The translations under genes and the position numbers were made by a program. Shown here in pieces: positions 54,470 to 63,551 of a stretch of DNA of 64,000 bases (position 1 is the stretch's first letter; each line of letters opens with the position of its first letter). Origin of the DNA: Pseudoalteromonas sp. XI10. Its GTDB lineage: Bacteria > Pseudomonadota > Gammaproteobacteria > Enterobacterales > Alteromonadaceae. The stretch is taken from positions 186,001-250,000 of the forward strand of contig NZ_LOPY01000019.1 of the NCBI RefSeq assembly GCF_001469895.1, read 5' to 3'. The notes beneath the pieces are model-generated. The model was not told the DNA's origin. It saw nothing but the letters and a program-made list of their open reading frames with translations, and did no database searches.

Positions 54470-55819
54470 ATGACTAGCCAACAATGGCAAACTGCAAGGC
54501 AAAGCCGTGACCCACGCTTTGATGGGGTGTTCTTTGTAGCTGTAAAAAGCACCGGCATTTATTGCAGACCAATTTGCCCCGCACCGACGGCCCAAGAAAA
54601 GAACGTTGAATACTACCAATACGCGCACTTGGCTGCGCAAGATGGTTTTCGGCCATGTATTCGCTGCCGCCCAGATAGTGCACCGAATAGCCCTGCTTGG
54701 CTAGGTACTAAAACAACCGCATTACGCGCCAAACAACTGATTGATAAGGGTGAGGCCTACGACTGTGAGGTTTTAGCAGATAGGCTAGGGGTGTCGAGCC
54801 GCTATTTACGCCGTTTGTTTAACCAACATTTTGGACTCTCGATCACCCAATATCGATTATTTAACCAATGCAATTTTGCCAAGCAGCTATTACAAGAAAC
54901 AGATTTATCAGTGGCAGATATCGCATTTGCTTCTGGTTTTAATAGCATTCGCCGTTTTAATGATGCTTTTTTAAAGCAGTTAAATATTGCCCCTTCAAAG
55001 TTACGTAAGTCTGATAAAAAACCAGCCTCAACATTAACTCTAACACTGGCATTTAGGCCGCCTTATAACTGGCAAGCACTCCATGACTTTTTACAGCGCC
55101 GTTTAATTAGTGGCCTAGAATGGTTGAGCGCAACGAGCTATGGTCGCACTTTTAAAGATAAATATTGCCAAGGGCAATTCACAGCACATTTTGTTGAGCA
55201 TAAAAACCATTTTAAAGTGGCAATTGACATTGATAACACTCGCTATTTACAGCAAGTGATCCATAACATTCGCCGTGTGCTTGATTTAGACGCCGACACG
55301 CACACTATTGAACAACATTTACATGCAGAGCTTAAAGGCGCGATGCCACTGTGTGTTGGGCTGCGTTTGCCGGGAATTTGGTCAGACTATGAAGCGGGCA
55401 TACGTGCGGTACTTGGTCAGCAAGTGAGTGTTACCGCGGCTCACAATCTCGTTACACAGCTTGTAAGTGAGTTTAATCAGCAAAGTAATAACCACTATTT
55501 TCCAAGCCCTGAATGGGTTGCCAATTCTGAACTCGATTTTTTTAAAATGCCACAATCACGTAAAGATGCGCTACGGCGTTTAAGTGCTTATTGTCAGCAA
55601 AACCCAGATAATCAAGAGCTTGATAATTGGTTAGAGCTTAAAGGCATTGGCCCGTGGACAGTTAATTACGCCAAGCTACGTGGTCAAAGCCATCCCGATA
55701 TTTTACTAGCGGGCGACTTAGGGGTTAAAAAAGCCCTCGCTGGAATCAGCGAATTTAATAGCGAGCACTGCGCGCCATTTCGCTCTTATTTAACTTTTCA
55801 ACTATGGCAACAATTATGA
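54470..55819 (+). CDS. Ada/AlkA fusion: regulator and 3-methyladenine DNA glycosylase
   Basis: A 449-residue bifunctional repair protein. N terminus (1-80): Ada zinc domain with C32, C36, C63 and C66; in Ada the first of these takes a methyl group from phosphotriesters. Middle (about 85-185): AraC-type helix-turn-helix (LADRLGVSSRYLRRLF and VADIAFASGFNSIRRFNDAF). C-terminal half: AlkA N-domain and HhH-GPD glycosylase with GIRAVLGQQVS, LKGIGPWTVNYA and the catalytic-region Asp in LAGDLGVKKAL. It lacks the O6-methylguanine domain, which is encoded separately by the overlapping next gene. Confidence 0.93.
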   Translation: MTSQQWQTARQSRDPRFDGVFFVAVKSTGIYCRPICPAPTAQEKNVEYYQYAHLAAQDGFRPCIRCRPDSAPNSPAWLGTKTTALRAKQLIDKGEAYDCEVLADRLGVSSRYLRRLFNQHFGLSITQYRLFNQCNFAKQLLQETDLSVADIAFASGFNSIRRFNDAFLKQLNIAPSKLRKSDKKPASTLTLTLAFRPPYNWQALHDFLQRRLISGLEWLSATSYGRTFKDKYCQGQFTAHFVEHKNHFKVAIDIDNTRYLQQVIHNIRRVLDLDADTHTIEQHLHAELKGAMPLCVGLRLPGIWSDYEAGIRAVLGQQVSVTAAHNLVTQLVSEFNQQSNNHYFPSPEWVANSELDFFKMPQSRKDALRRLSAYCQQNPDNQELDNWLELKGIGPWTVNYAKLRGQSHPDILLAGDLGVKKALAGISEFNSEHCAPFRSYLTFQLWQQL

Positions 55820-56289
55820 GTATGCAACAAGTTATTATGCCAAGCCCGATTGGCGATATTACCATTCAAAGTACATCAAAAGGCGTCAGTTACGTTGGCT
55901 TTTACCCGGTGGTTGCAATGCAAACAGAGGTTGTTGATGAGCACACCCTTACACCTATTTTAATTTGTATAAGTGAGCTTAATGAATATTTTAACGGTGA
56001 GCGTAGGCGTTTTACAGTTCCCCTTGATACCCAAGGTACTCACTTTCAAAAGCAAGTATGGCGTGCGCTGATGGATGTTGAGTTTGGTCAAAGCAAAAGC
56101 TACCAAGATATTGCACTTGCCATTAATAACCCAAAAGCGGTGCGTGCAGTAGGCGCTGCAAATGGAAAAAACCCAATTAGCATTATTGTGCCGTGCCATC
56201 GAATTATTGGCGCAAACGGTAAACTCACAGGCTATGCAGGTGGCCTTAAAAGAAAAGAGTGGTTACTGAAACACGAAGGCTTGTTATAA
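55816..56289 (+). CDS. ogt: Methylated-DNA--protein-cysteine methyltransferase
   Basis: A 157-residue suicide repair enzyme that takes the methyl group from O6-methylguanine. The active site is PCHRI within IIVPCHRIIGANGKL, and the DNA-binding helix region is FQKQVWRALMDVEFGQSKSYQDIA. ATG at 55816 overlaps the TGA of the preceding repair gene (ATGA), which indicates coupled translation of the adaptive response pair; an earlier ATG at 55804 is less likely. Confidence 0.93.
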   Translation: MSMQQVIMPSPIGDITIQSTSKGVSYVGFYPVVAMQTEVVDEHTLTPILICISELNEYFNGERRRFTVPLDTQGTHFQKQVWRALMDVEFGQSKSYQDIALAINNPKAVRAVGAANGKNPISIIVPCHRIIGANGKLTGYAGGLKRKEWLLKHEGLL

Positions 56290-56397
56290 AACAGCACTTT
56301 TACTGGGACAACGATTGAGATAATAAGAGTAAGGTAATAGATGATGTTGTCGCGCGATTAAGGTAGCATATTGCGACTTTAAAATTTGGGCAACATC

Positions 56398-56982
56398 ATG
56401 GCACAGCTGTACTTTTATTATTCTGCAATGAATGCAGGCAAATCTACCACACTTTTACAATCTGCATTTAACTACCGCGAACGTGGTATGGAGCCGGTTA
56501 TTTTAACAGCGGCTATTGATGATAGAGCAGGTGTTGGCAAGGTGTCTTCACGTATTGGTTTACAAGCTGATGCGCATATTTTTGATGCAGATAAAGATGT
56601 ATTTGAGCTAATCAAATCATTAAATGCAGAGCAAAAGCGCCATTGTATTTTAGTTGACGAGTGTCAGTTTTTATCGAAAGACCAAGTAATGCAATTAACA
56701 GATGTGGTTGATGAGCTTGGTATTCCGGTGCTGTGTTATGGCTTACGTAACGATTTTAGAGGCGAGTTATTTAGTGGTTCACAATACCTACTTGCCTGGG
56801 CAGACAAACTAATTGAGTTGAAAACAGTGTGTCATTGCGGTCGTAAAGCTAACCATGTACTGCGTACTGATGAGCATGGCAATGCGATTGCAGACGGTAA
56901 TCAGGTAGAAATTGGCGGCAACGACCGATATGTATCGGTTTGCCGCAAACATTATAAAGAATCGTTAAATCTCGGCCGCTAA
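56398..56982 (+). CDS. tdk: Thymidine kinase
   Basis: A 194-residue type II thymidine kinase of nucleotide salvage, very close to E. coli Tdk along its whole length. P-loop [15 protein letters not shown], the Walker B/base region LVDECQFL, the [12 protein letters not shown] lasso, and the zinc site with CHCGRKA and VSVCRKH. ATG at 56398 gives the conserved MAQLYFYYS start; an upstream TTG is open. Its 3' end overlaps the convergent threonine aldolase gene by 18 bases. Confidence 0.96.
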   Translation: MAQLYFYYSAMNAGKSTTLLQSAFNYRERGMEPVILTAAIDDRAGVGKVSSRIGLQADAHIFDADKDVFELIKSLNAEQKRHCILVDECQFLSKDQVMQLTDVVDELGIPVLCYGLRNDFRGELFSGSQYLLAWADKLIELKTVCHCGRKANHVLRTDEHGNAIADGNQVEIGGNDRYVSVCRKHYKESLNLGR

Positions 56983-57972
56983 TGCCGAGATAAAACTATC
57001 AATATCTTGCTTAGTGACGCCTAAATGGGTCACTAATCGCAGTGGTTTACCCGGTGAAAATAGCATGTTTTGCTCTTTTAATGCATGTGCCACTGCTTTT
57101 AAATCGATATGTTCGGCAACATTTGCGTAAACAATATTGGTATCGATTTGAAAAGTTGACGTATCAAAACCAGTTAATGTGTTTAACTGCTCTGCCAAAT
57201 ACGCTGCGTTATCGTGATCCTCAGCAAGCCTTGCTACGTGATGCTCAAGTGCATACTGGCCTGCGGCTGCAAGCATACCCGCTTGGCGCATACCACCACC
57301 AAGTACTTTACGCCAGCGGCGCGCTTTATCAATCAGTGCTTTGCTACCTAACAACAATGAGCCAACCGGCGCGCCGAGTCCTTTTGATAAGCAAATAGAC
57401 ACTGAATCAAAATACTGGGTGATCTCAGTGATATCAACACCTAACTTAACCGCCGCGTTATACACGCGGGCACCGTCTAAGTGCAGAGCAAGGTTATGTT
57501 TATCAACACACTCTCTGGCTTCTTTTAGATAACTTAGCGGGAGAACTTTGCCACCAATGGTGTTTTCTAAGCTAAGTAGTTTGGTTTTAGCAAAGTGAAA
57601 GTCATCAGCTTTAATTGCAGCCACAACTTTGTTTAAATCTATGCTGCCATCGGCATTATTTTCAATTGGTTGTGGTTGAATAGAGCCCAATACAGCGGCA
57701 CCGCCACCCTCAAATTTGTAGTTATGTGCTTGTTGACCACAAATGTATTCGTCGCCACGTTCACAATGTGCCATCAATGCTAGTAAGTTTGCTTGCGTGC
57801 CAGAGCTACAATAAAGAGCACTTTCGAAGCCATGGCGCTCAACAGCATATTGTTCAAGCTGATTAACGCTTGGATCGTCGCCATAAACGTCGTCGCCTAC
57901 TTGGGCGTCATTCATGACCGCGCGCATAGCTGCTGTTGGTTTTGTAACTGTGTCTGAACGAAAGTCGATCAT
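56965..57972 (-). CDS. ltaE: Low-specificity L-threonine aldolase
   Basis: A 335-residue PLP enzyme that splits threonine or allo-threonine to glycine and acetaldehyde. Conserved blocks: [16 protein letters not shown] at the start, [24 protein letters not shown] and the PLP lysine in [16 protein letters not shown]. An AAGGATAATAAG site precedes the ATG. It begins 10 bases after the rlmF stop, so the two form an operon reading leftwards. Confidence 0.95.
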   Translation of the reverse strand: MIDFRSDTVTKPTAAMRAVMNDAQVGDDVYGDDPSVNQLEQYAVERHGFESALYCSSGTQANLLALMAHCERGDEYICGQQAHNYKFEGGGAAVLGSIQPQPIENNADGSIDLNKVVAAIKADDFHFAKTKLLSLENTIGGKVLPLSYLKEARECVDKHNLALHLDGARVYNAAVKLGVDITEITQYFDSVSICLSKGLGAPVGSLLLGSKALIDKARRWRKVLGGGMRQAGMLAAAGQYALEHHVARLAEDHDNAAYLAEQLNTLTGFDTSTFQIDTNIVYANVAEHIDLKAVAHALKEQNMLFSPGKPLRLVTHLGVTKQDIDSFISALAAEI

Positions 57973-57982
57973 CTTATTATCC

Positions 57983-58888
57983 TTATACTAGTTCGTTAAG
58001 AATGGCTTCGCGGTCGGCTTGGTCAAAATAGCTCCAAGCAATAAAGCGACTCATTTTTTGGCCTTGTGCCATTTTTATAACTTTTACTTCTTTCACATCA
58101 AGAGTGCTAAGTAACTTTTTTATATGCGGTAAAGTGTCAGACTTAGAAACAAGCGATGTAAACCAAATACATTGCTCTGCAAACTCTTGGCTCTCAATGC
58201 ACATTTTACTGATAAATTCGCGCTCACCGCCTTCACACCAAAGCTCGTTTTGACGGCCACCAAAATTAAGCGCTTTTTGTGGCGCTTTGTTTAGGTTTTT
58301 CCATTTACGCTCAGTACCTGCTTTGGCCTGTTGCTCGCTGGCATGAAACGGTGGATTGCATAAAGTTAGGTGAAAAACATCTTTATTCGATATCACGCCC
58401 GAAAACATTTTATTGGCGTTATTTTGCTGCTTAACATTAATTTTGAGGCGGTTGAATTGCACGATTTGTTTGGCAATTTTAACAGACAAGGCATCAATAT
58501 CGGAGCCTGTGAAGTGCCAGCCATATTCGTGATTTCCAGTAAGCGGGTAAATCACATTTGCACCCGTACCTACATCAAGCACTTTTACTTGCTTACCCGT
58601 CGGAATATGACCTTGGTTATCGTTTGCTAATAAATCGGCCAAGTGATGAATGTAATCAACTCTACCAGGAACCGGTGGGCAAAGGTAGTTGTCGGGCAAA
58701 TCCCAAAAATCGATTTTATAATGGCTTTTTAATAACGCTTGGTTGAGGGTTTTAACCGCTAATGCATTGGTGAAATCAATGGTATCAGTGCCCGCTGGCG
58801 TTTGCGTTATATAAGGTGTTAGGGCAGGAGTATCTTTGCATAGCAAAGTAAAGTTGTAGCCATTTAAGTGGCGATTTCGCGGATGCAT
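57983..58888 (-). CDS. rlmF: 23S rRNA (adenine-1618-N6)-methyltransferase
   Basis: A 301-residue methyltransferase that modifies A1618 of 23S rRNA. The family start HPRNRHLNGY is present, the SAM site is VLDVGTGANVIYPL, and the adenine N6-methylase motif is NPPFH (in LTLCNPPFHASE). ATG at 58888 is chosen because it gives the expected start, with TAGG upstream; an ATG ten codons earlier is open. It is upstream of ltaE in the same operon. Confidence 0.94.
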   Translation of the reverse strand: MHPRNRHLNGYNFTLLCKDTPALTPYITQTPAGTDTIDFTNALAVKTLNQALLKSHYKIDFWDLPDNYLCPPVPGRVDYIHHLADLLANDNQGHIPTGKQVKVLDVGTGANVIYPLTGNHEYGWHFTGSDIDALSVKIAKQIVQFNRLKINVKQQNNANKMFSGVISNKDVFHLTLCNPPFHASEQQAKAGTERKWKNLNKAPQKALNFGGRQNELWCEGGEREFISKMCIESQEFAEQCIWFTSLVSKSDTLPHIKKLLSTLDVKEVKVIKMAQGQKMSRFIAWSYFDQADREAILNELV

Positions 58889-59214
58889 TGAGGAAAACCT
58901 ATCTGTTAGCCATATCAAAGGCTGATTGTACCAAATAAATCTTTGCTCTGAGTTAGTTTGCGGTGGATATTTTTGCTTAGTAGCATTAATACATGGTGAG
59001 CAAAAATAAGTTGAAAACTGATTGAGTGGATTTACTCAAAGTATGGGCTAGTTGAGGTTAAGAGCGAAAGAACGGGCATATTGGCCATGATACAAGCAAC
59101 TAAAATTAGTGTTTAAAAATTTCTACTCAAATTGGGTCAAATTGGGTACTACCATAAGACATTTAAAGCTGATAAATTCGTAAGTGATTCAATCAAGGAA
59201 AAATAATAAAAATC
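58889..59214. other. Intergenic region, no gene seen
   Basis: About 325 AT-rich bases between the divergent rlmF and 59215 genes. The only local structure is a short direct repeat CAAATTGGGT at about 59130-59150 (two copies, 3 bases apart). No palindromic REP unit, terminator or open reading frame was found. Confidence 0.5.
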
Positions 59215-59673
59215 ATGGTTAAAAAGATACTTAAAGGAATTGGTATAACATTTTTAGTGTTAATTAGCTTACTTGTACTTTTAGCAATTTGGACTGCGAA
59301 TAAATCCTCTGCTTACAAAGAAACCGCCGTTCCTTACCTAAATTCAGCAATTGTAGATATCTCTAAATGGGATCCTCAAACTCTCAAAAACTATATGACC
59401 CCATCATCAATTGAAAATGCCACAGATGAAGATATTTCTAAAATCATGCGTGCATTCTCAAAGTTGGGCGAATTAAAAGAACTAGGTGAATTTGAATTTA
59501 TAAATGTTAGCTCTAAAGCTGTTACCGGAGGTGGTTCTGGTACTTATGTTACTTATTTAATTCCAGCTTCATAGACTAATGGAGACGCACAAATAACCGT
59601 CACGCTAAAAGAAGAAGGTGAGTCATTCTCTATTTATAACTTCAATTTAAATTCGATGGCGCTTATTGATTAA
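59215..59673 (+). pseudogene. Membrane-anchored hypothetical gene interrupted by an amber codon
   Basis: The frame runs 119 codons (N-terminal membrane helix about 6-26, then a soluble domain). It meets TAG at 59572-59574 and continues in the same frame for 32 more codons to TAA at 59671. The post-stop part (DAQITVTLKEEGESFSIYNF) reads as two beta strands that would naturally finish the domain begun by GSGTYVTYLIPAS. One base change restores a 152-residue protein. The gene is therefore probably a recent nonsense mutant, or a read-through or sequencing case. Family not identified. Confidence 0.72.
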
Positions 59674-59848
59674 GTTTAGGGGTAAGAGTAACGACTGGTC
59701 TCATTGTTTTAGCCTTTTCGTTAATAGTTGATGAGCCAAATGTCACGTATCAATGCAAAAAGGACTATATATGCAATAGCATGAACCCTCTACTAGGCCC
59801 TTTATGGGTTCATATTGTGTTTGGAAAGCCATAACAACAAGGAAGCCA

Positions 59849-60286
59849 ATGAAACAACTATTCGCGGTGTGTTTATTCATTTTTATATCTTTTACATCTC
59901 AAGCAATGGGAAATACTGAGCAAGCTGAAAAAGTACCATTTGCAAAATCAGATGAAAGGAATGAGCAAAATAACCTAAGGCTTTACGAAATTTTTGTTCC
60001 TAAGAAAAATGGTGATCTTTTTTTAACAGAGATTAATTTGTACAAAGAGAACGAGCAAAGTGTTAGCTTAAAATTTGAAGATGCTCACATTTACCCAGAT
60101 TTTAAAGAAACTTACATCGTTATTAACCCTAACTTGGTAAACACTTTCGAGATTTATTTAAATTACTCAACAACCAAAGATGGTGGCCTTGTGATGTGTG
60201 GCGGTAATAGAGTAAAGCTAAATATCAATGATTTATTATTCGTTGAAAGCCCTCCTGAAGTTATCCCACCGCCGAGGAAACCGTAG
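59849..60286 (+). CDS. Secreted hypothetical protein, 145 residues
   Basis: Signal peptide about 1-20 (ending SQAMG). The mature part looks beta-rich (LYEIFVPKKNGDLFLTEINLY, KETYIVINPN, FEIYLNYSTT) and ends in a proline-rich tail (ESPPEVIPPPRKP). No family recognised. AAGGA precedes the ATG at 59849; an upstream start would put 15 extra residues before the signal peptide. Confidence 0.65.
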   Translation: MKQLFAVCLFIFISFTSQAMGNTEQAEKVPFAKSDERNEQNNLRLYEIFVPKKNGDLFLTEINLYKENEQSVSLKFEDAHIYPDFKETYIVINPNLVNTFEIYLNYSTTKDGGLVMCGGNRVKLNINDLLFVESPPEVIPPPRKP

Positions 60287-60506
60287 CAGATTTTGCATGA
60301 TATAAATTAAATTACTCCTAAAAAACATTGTTGTCAGGGTTAAAAGGTAAGGTCAATTTATGGTTCGTTGTCGGTAGTTAAACAGAAATGTAAAATATTT
60401 TGCTGCATTTTTGAATGGTTAAATCGGTTTCAATATGATTTAGTTTCATCAAAAATAGCAAGCGCAACTGCTTGTATTTAAATAGTTTATTTTCAAAGGA
60501 ATGTTT

Positions 60507-60674
60507 ATGTCTAAAATTAAAAAAGTAGTGATAGCTGTAGTAATTGTGCTAAGCCTTGGGGCAATTGCTAAACAATACAATGAGCACAATCACACAGAGA
60601 TGGCAATTAAAGAGTGTGGCAATAAAGACAACGTCGCCAAAGTCGACTCTAAAGGTTTTGAGTGTAAAGACTAA
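60507..60674 (+). CDS. Small membrane-anchored or secreted protein, 55 residues
   Basis: A short gene with a good AAGGA site six bases before the ATG. The product has an N-terminal signal or anchor (KKVVIAVVIVLSLGAIA), then a small hydrophilic tail with two cysteines (KECGNKD and FECKD) that could form a disulphide in the periplasm. Not recognised, and it stands alone. Confidence 0.6.
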   Translation: MSKIKKVVIAVVIVLSLGAIAKQYNEHNHTEMAIKECGNKDNVAKVDSKGFECKD

Positions 60675-60763
60675 TAGAGAATAGCGACAGTTGATTGATG
60701 TTATAAATACGAAGCAGCCGTTACGTTAAATAATGCTTTATGAATAAGGAGTTAGTTTAAACT

Positions 60764-61219
60764 ATGAATGAAGCAGAGAAAAAAATCCTACAAGTCATTG
60801 AGCAATATGGGTGTTATGTAACATCAGTTTTTGATCCTGAAGGTGAGAGCCCCAACTTTACATATTCAACAGGTATCAGTAAAACATATGATGCACCCGA
60901 ACTTATTATAATCGGTTTAAACAGCAAACTAGCTCACTCAATAGTAAATAATTATGCAGGACGTTTAAAAAATGGTGAGAAATTCTCAATTGGTGAATTC
61001 TATGAGGGGTTCTTAGAAGGTTTTGATGTTACTTTCTGTGAGGTATCACAAGAAAATAAACAAGAATTTATGCTTTCAGCTTGTTGGTATAATAATGACA
61101 AATTTGAAGCATTACAGTTGGTGTACCCTACCACTAGTGGTATTTGGCCTTGGGATGCTGATGCAAACCAGAGCTTTTTAACACTTCAGCCTTGCCTAGC
61201 AACAAAGAGTGCGTGGTAA
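60764..61219 (+). CDS. DUF4262 protein (paralogue of 37733)
   Basis: A 151-residue DUF4262 protein with the same landmarks as the copy at 37733: EQYGCYVTSVFDPEGESPNFTYSTG, LNSKLAHSIVNNYAGRL, FLEGFDVTF and YPTTSGIWPWD. The function is unknown. The two copies are clearly diverged from each other, so this is not a recent duplication. AAGGAG lies about 14 bases before the ATG. Confidence 0.85.
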   Translation: MNEAEKKILQVIEQYGCYVTSVFDPEGESPNFTYSTGISKTYDAPELIIIGLNSKLAHSIVNNYAGRLKNGEKFSIGEFYEGFLEGFDVTFCEVSQENKQEFMLSACWYNNDKFEALQLVYPTTSGIWPWDADANQSFLTLQPCLATKSAW

Positions 61220-61284
61220 TTTTTAAAGGACGTTTAGTTAACATTTGAGCGAGGTAGGTTCATTCACCTTTGTTAGCTGAATTC

Positions 61285-61791
61285 ATGATGGTTTCAAAAG
61301 GTTTTTATAACTCGAAAGTGAAAGGTTTGAATAAAGAACAAAGCAAGGAAAGTGGTATCTTATATGCTGTATTTACAACAGTTTTATTGTACTTCCTTTT
61401 TAAAATTACGTTAATTTTTTCTATGCAGTTAAATTGGCATTCAACCTGTCTAAGCTCGCTTTGGGATAATGCCAACTCTGTAGTGACACCTTTTTTAGGG
61501 TTTTCCATTGTCGCTGTATTAAGTTGTATCTGGTTTTTTTATTGCGCCATAAAATACAAACAAAAAGCAGGTAAAGCGGTATATCTTTTATTAGGTGTAG
61601 GAGCTGTGTTCTATTATTTTTGGTTTAGAGGCTTTTACGGTTTTTGGCAGCTAATGAGCTACGAACAAAAAGAAATAACAGTACAAGAGTTTTATGAAAA
61701 AACAGGTGGTACAGATAGACTCACTTTGTTGTTTGGTAACCGCCTAAGGCATCATGAATTGTGTAAGTCCCCACATGACATGATTAATTAA
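61285..61791 (+). CDS. Hypothetical membrane protein, 168 residues
   Basis: Three to four hydrophobic helices (about 27-47, 68-90, 100-118) and a soluble C-terminal tail with SYEQKEITVQEFYEKTGG. No family recognised. Two adjacent ATGs (61285, 61288) are possible starts and neither has a clear ribosome site, so the start is uncertain. Confidence 0.58.
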   Translation: MMVSKGFYNSKVKGLNKEQSKESGILYAVFTTVLLYFLFKITLIFSMQLNWHSTCLSSLWDNANSVVTPFLGFSIVAVLSCIWFFYCAIKYKQKAGKAVYLLLGVGAVFYYFWFRGFYGFWQLMSYEQKEITVQEFYEKTGGTDRLTLLFGNRLRHHELCKSPHDMIN

Positions 61792-62043
61792 AATACAGAT
61801 GAGACGTTTTGTGTGGTACCAATATCGGTTGCTGTAAAAATACACTGCATAGTTATTTCGCTCTTATATTCAAGAGAATGAGCAACGAGCGCATTTTATT
61901 TTTCTGAAACCCTTTAGGATTAATTAAAAATACGAGTTGTCGATGCCTTAAGTTATTTGTTACTAATAGATTTATTAATACATGAGCGTGACATTGGCAG
62001 AAAGATGCGTGACGCGCGCACTATAAAATTGTTAGGTAGCTAA
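61792..62043. other. Gap ending at a cassette-type core site
   Basis: About 250 AT-rich bases with no gene seen. Its right end is the sequence GTTAGGT at 62031-62037, which fits the integron recombination core GTTRRRY, seven bases before the ATG of the next gene. It may be the left edge of the cassette cluster. Confidence 0.45.
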
Positions 62044-62496
62044 ATGGAATTTCAGAGTTGGCCAACACCTTTTGAAAATGGCAGTTTGTGGTTAGTCGAT
62101 TTGTCATGGGGTACCAAAGAGTGGACTTTAGAGAAATCGAATGGCGTAAAGTACCTGATTAAAGGCGACGCAAAACACGAAAACCATGAACTTGTTGCTC
62201 GTGTATTTCACGAAGAATCACAAACTATATACGAGCTATTATTTGAATCTGTAAATGGCTTTCGTTGTCTTGATGAGCATGGGTTGACTGAAGTTTGGAG
62301 CGAACAACGACCAAAGTTCAATTCTTTTAAAATAAGAGGTCACGGCTGGCACAAAGAAAGTCCGCTCACCTTCTTTATAGGAAATGATGGTGAATGGTCT
62401 CACTTAATAGTTACTTCTGACGAATGTTTAGAGGTTGTTTGTCTAGAAAGCCCTATTGTAAAAGTGATTGGTAAAGCAGAGGTTTTCGCTACCTAA
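62044..62496 (+). CDS. Hypothetical cassette protein 1, 150 residues
   Basis: Soluble protein rich in Trp and Glu (MEFQSWPTPFENGSLWLVDLSWG; HGWHKESPLTFFIGNDGEW), with no signal peptide and no recognised family. The ATG lies seven bases after a GTTAGGT core and has no clear ribosome site. The stop codon overlaps the next attC-like site. Both traits are usual for integron cassettes. Confidence 0.68.
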   Translation: MEFQSWPTPFENGSLWLVDLSWGTKEWTLEKSNGVKYLIKGDAKHENHELVARVFHEESQTIYELLFESVNGFRCLDEHGLTEVWSEQRPKFNSFKIRGHGWHKESPLTFFIGNDGEWSHLIVTSDECLEVVCLESPIVKVIGKAEVFAT

Positions 62497-62577
62497 CAAA
62501 GCCATAAAAAAGGACGCAAAACAGCTGGCTTTTGCTTATAGTCAGCTAATTTCTGCCGTTAATGGCAAGTGTTATAT
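62493..62577 (+). other. attC-like recombination site 1
   Basis: An 85-base imperfect inverted repeat between two cassette-type genes. The left side has CTAACAAAGCCAT and GGACGCAAAA; the right side has ATGGCAAGTGTTA. TAACA pairs with TGTTA and GCCAT with ATGGC, with unpaired bases between, as in attC hairpins. The end GTGTTATAT deviates from the GTTRRRY core. Confidence 0.6.
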
Positions 62578-62627
62578 TCTTAGGGAAGTTTGGTGAAAGA
62601 TGAAGAGCTAATCGAAATCTAATTCCT

Positions 62628-62969
62628 TTGTGGCATGGTGTTATGGCATGGGCAAAAGAAGTTCTGGTTCGTTCATATAAACTGGATGATGCGAAAGATA
62701 TCTTGGGTCGAGAATACCGAGGAAAAAATCAAATTCCCGGAACGAATTGGTTTTATCGTACACACGGAATAGGTGTTGATGTATTCAAAACCCCCGAAGT
62801 CGGCGGAATTGATTTTGATTTCGGAAAAGATGAGCCAGATGAATGGCGGTTAAAGATCTTTTTTGAAAAACAATTCAATGATGGTCAATTACCTTATGCA
62901 GATTATCAGCATCTAGCAGACGATGAAGAGCGTTTAGAGAAAGCAATCAAAATGGTCTTAAGCAATTGA
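62628..62969 (+). CDS. DUF6896-like cassette protein 2
   Basis: A 113-residue protein resembling DUF6896: YKLDDAKDILGREYRGKN, TNWFYRTHGIGVDVF and IDFDFGKDEPDEWRLKIF. The start is unclear: TTG at 62628 or ATG at 62643. A GTG at 62593 in another frame opens with VKDEELIEI, which resembles a plausible N terminus, so a small frameshift may have trimmed the gene (weak inference). It is bounded by two attC-like sites. Confidence 0.65.
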   Translation: MWHGVMAWAKEVLVRSYKLDDAKDILGREYRGKNQIPGTNWFYRTHGIGVDVFKTPEVGGIDFDFGKDEPDEWRLKIFFEKQFNDGQLPYADYQHLADDEERLEKAIKMVLSN

Positions 62970-62972
62970 GAA

Positions 62973-63075
62973 TATAACAAGCCCATTATGGCAATTGGAC
63001 GCAAAACGCTTTGCTTGCGCTCATTCTTCGCTTAATTTAGCCTGCTATTTTACGCCTGTTAGGCAAGTGTTAAGT
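62973..63075 (+). other. attC-like recombination site 2
   Basis: A 103-base imperfect inverted repeat. The left side has TATAACAAGCC and GGACGCAAAA; the right side has TTTTACGCC, GTTAGGC and GGCAAGTGTTAAGT. GGACGCAAAA pairs with TTTTACGCC leaving one extrahelical base, a hallmark of attC folding. It shares GGACGCAAAAC and GGCAAGTGTTA with site 1. The core is GTTAAGT (63069-63075) or GTTAGGC (63058-63064). Confidence 0.7.
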
Positions 63076-63079
63076 GCAA

Positions 63080-63457
63080 ATGAATAAGAAAATATTATTT
63101 ATAATCATGCTTTTGATGATTGCATCAATAAGTTATGCCAAGAGACCTGCGCCTAAAGAGGTGTCGGCCATCATTCATGGTAACCATGTTTATGTTGTCA
63201 CTCATTGGGCTCATGATAACGGCACTGATCAAAATGGTGGCTACATTGACGTACTAGATGCAAAGACAGGTGTTAAAGATTGGGGTATTCAAATTTACAA
63301 AACAGAATATGACCCAAACATCGTGAAAGATATTCAAGATGTTTTTATCACAAACACTGAGATTAATTTCTTTGGTACTAGTCTAAAAGTAACAGATGAA
63401 CTAGGTCGTAAATTTAACGTCGATCTAATTAATAAAACAGTGTCAAAAGCAAAGTAG
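63080..63457 (+). CDS. Secreted hypothetical cassette protein 3
   Basis: A 125-residue protein with a signal peptide (about 1-20, ending SYAK). The predicted beta-rich mature part carries HGNHVYVVTHWAHDNG, YIDVLDAKTG and a C-terminal FFGTSLKVTDELGRKF. No family recognised. The ATG at 63080 follows a GTTAAGT core by four bases and lacks a clear ribosome site. Confidence 0.68.
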   Translation: MNKKILFIIMLLMIASISYAKRPAPKEVSAIIHGNHVYVVTHWAHDNGTDQNGGYIDVLDAKTGVKDWGIQIYKTEYDPNIVKDIQDVFITNTEINFFGTSLKVTDELGRKFNVDLINKTVSKAK

Positions 63458-63458
63458 G

Positions 63459-63529
63459 AACTTAAGAAGGCCTGCCATGCAGGCCCCAAATATGCTTCGC
63501 AATTTTGGCCCATTCTGGCGGCGTTAGTC
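63459..63529 (+). other. Possible degenerate attC-like site 3
   Basis: A 70-base inverted repeat after the third cassette gene. GCCTGCCA pairs with TGGCGGC leaving one extra base, an inner CCAAAT/ATTTTGG stem surrounds the apex, and the end is GTTAGTC, one base off the GTTRRRY core. A nested GGCCTGC-CAT-GCAGGCC hairpin (63469-63485) could instead be a simple terminator. Confidence 0.4.
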
Positions 63530-63551
63530 ATCACCATGGATTTTTACTCTA

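Noticed and set aside
59215..59673. Amber codon as a special recoded amino acid (selenocysteine or pyrrolysine)
   Set aside because: Selenocysteine uses TGA, pyrrolysine systems are not expected here, and no stem-loop or tRNA evidence is seen; mutation is simpler.
63469..63485. Simple terminator hairpin after the 63080 gene
   Set aside because: Not fully rejected, but the absence of a T-run and the outer pairing with a GTTAGTC end favour a degenerate attC-like site.
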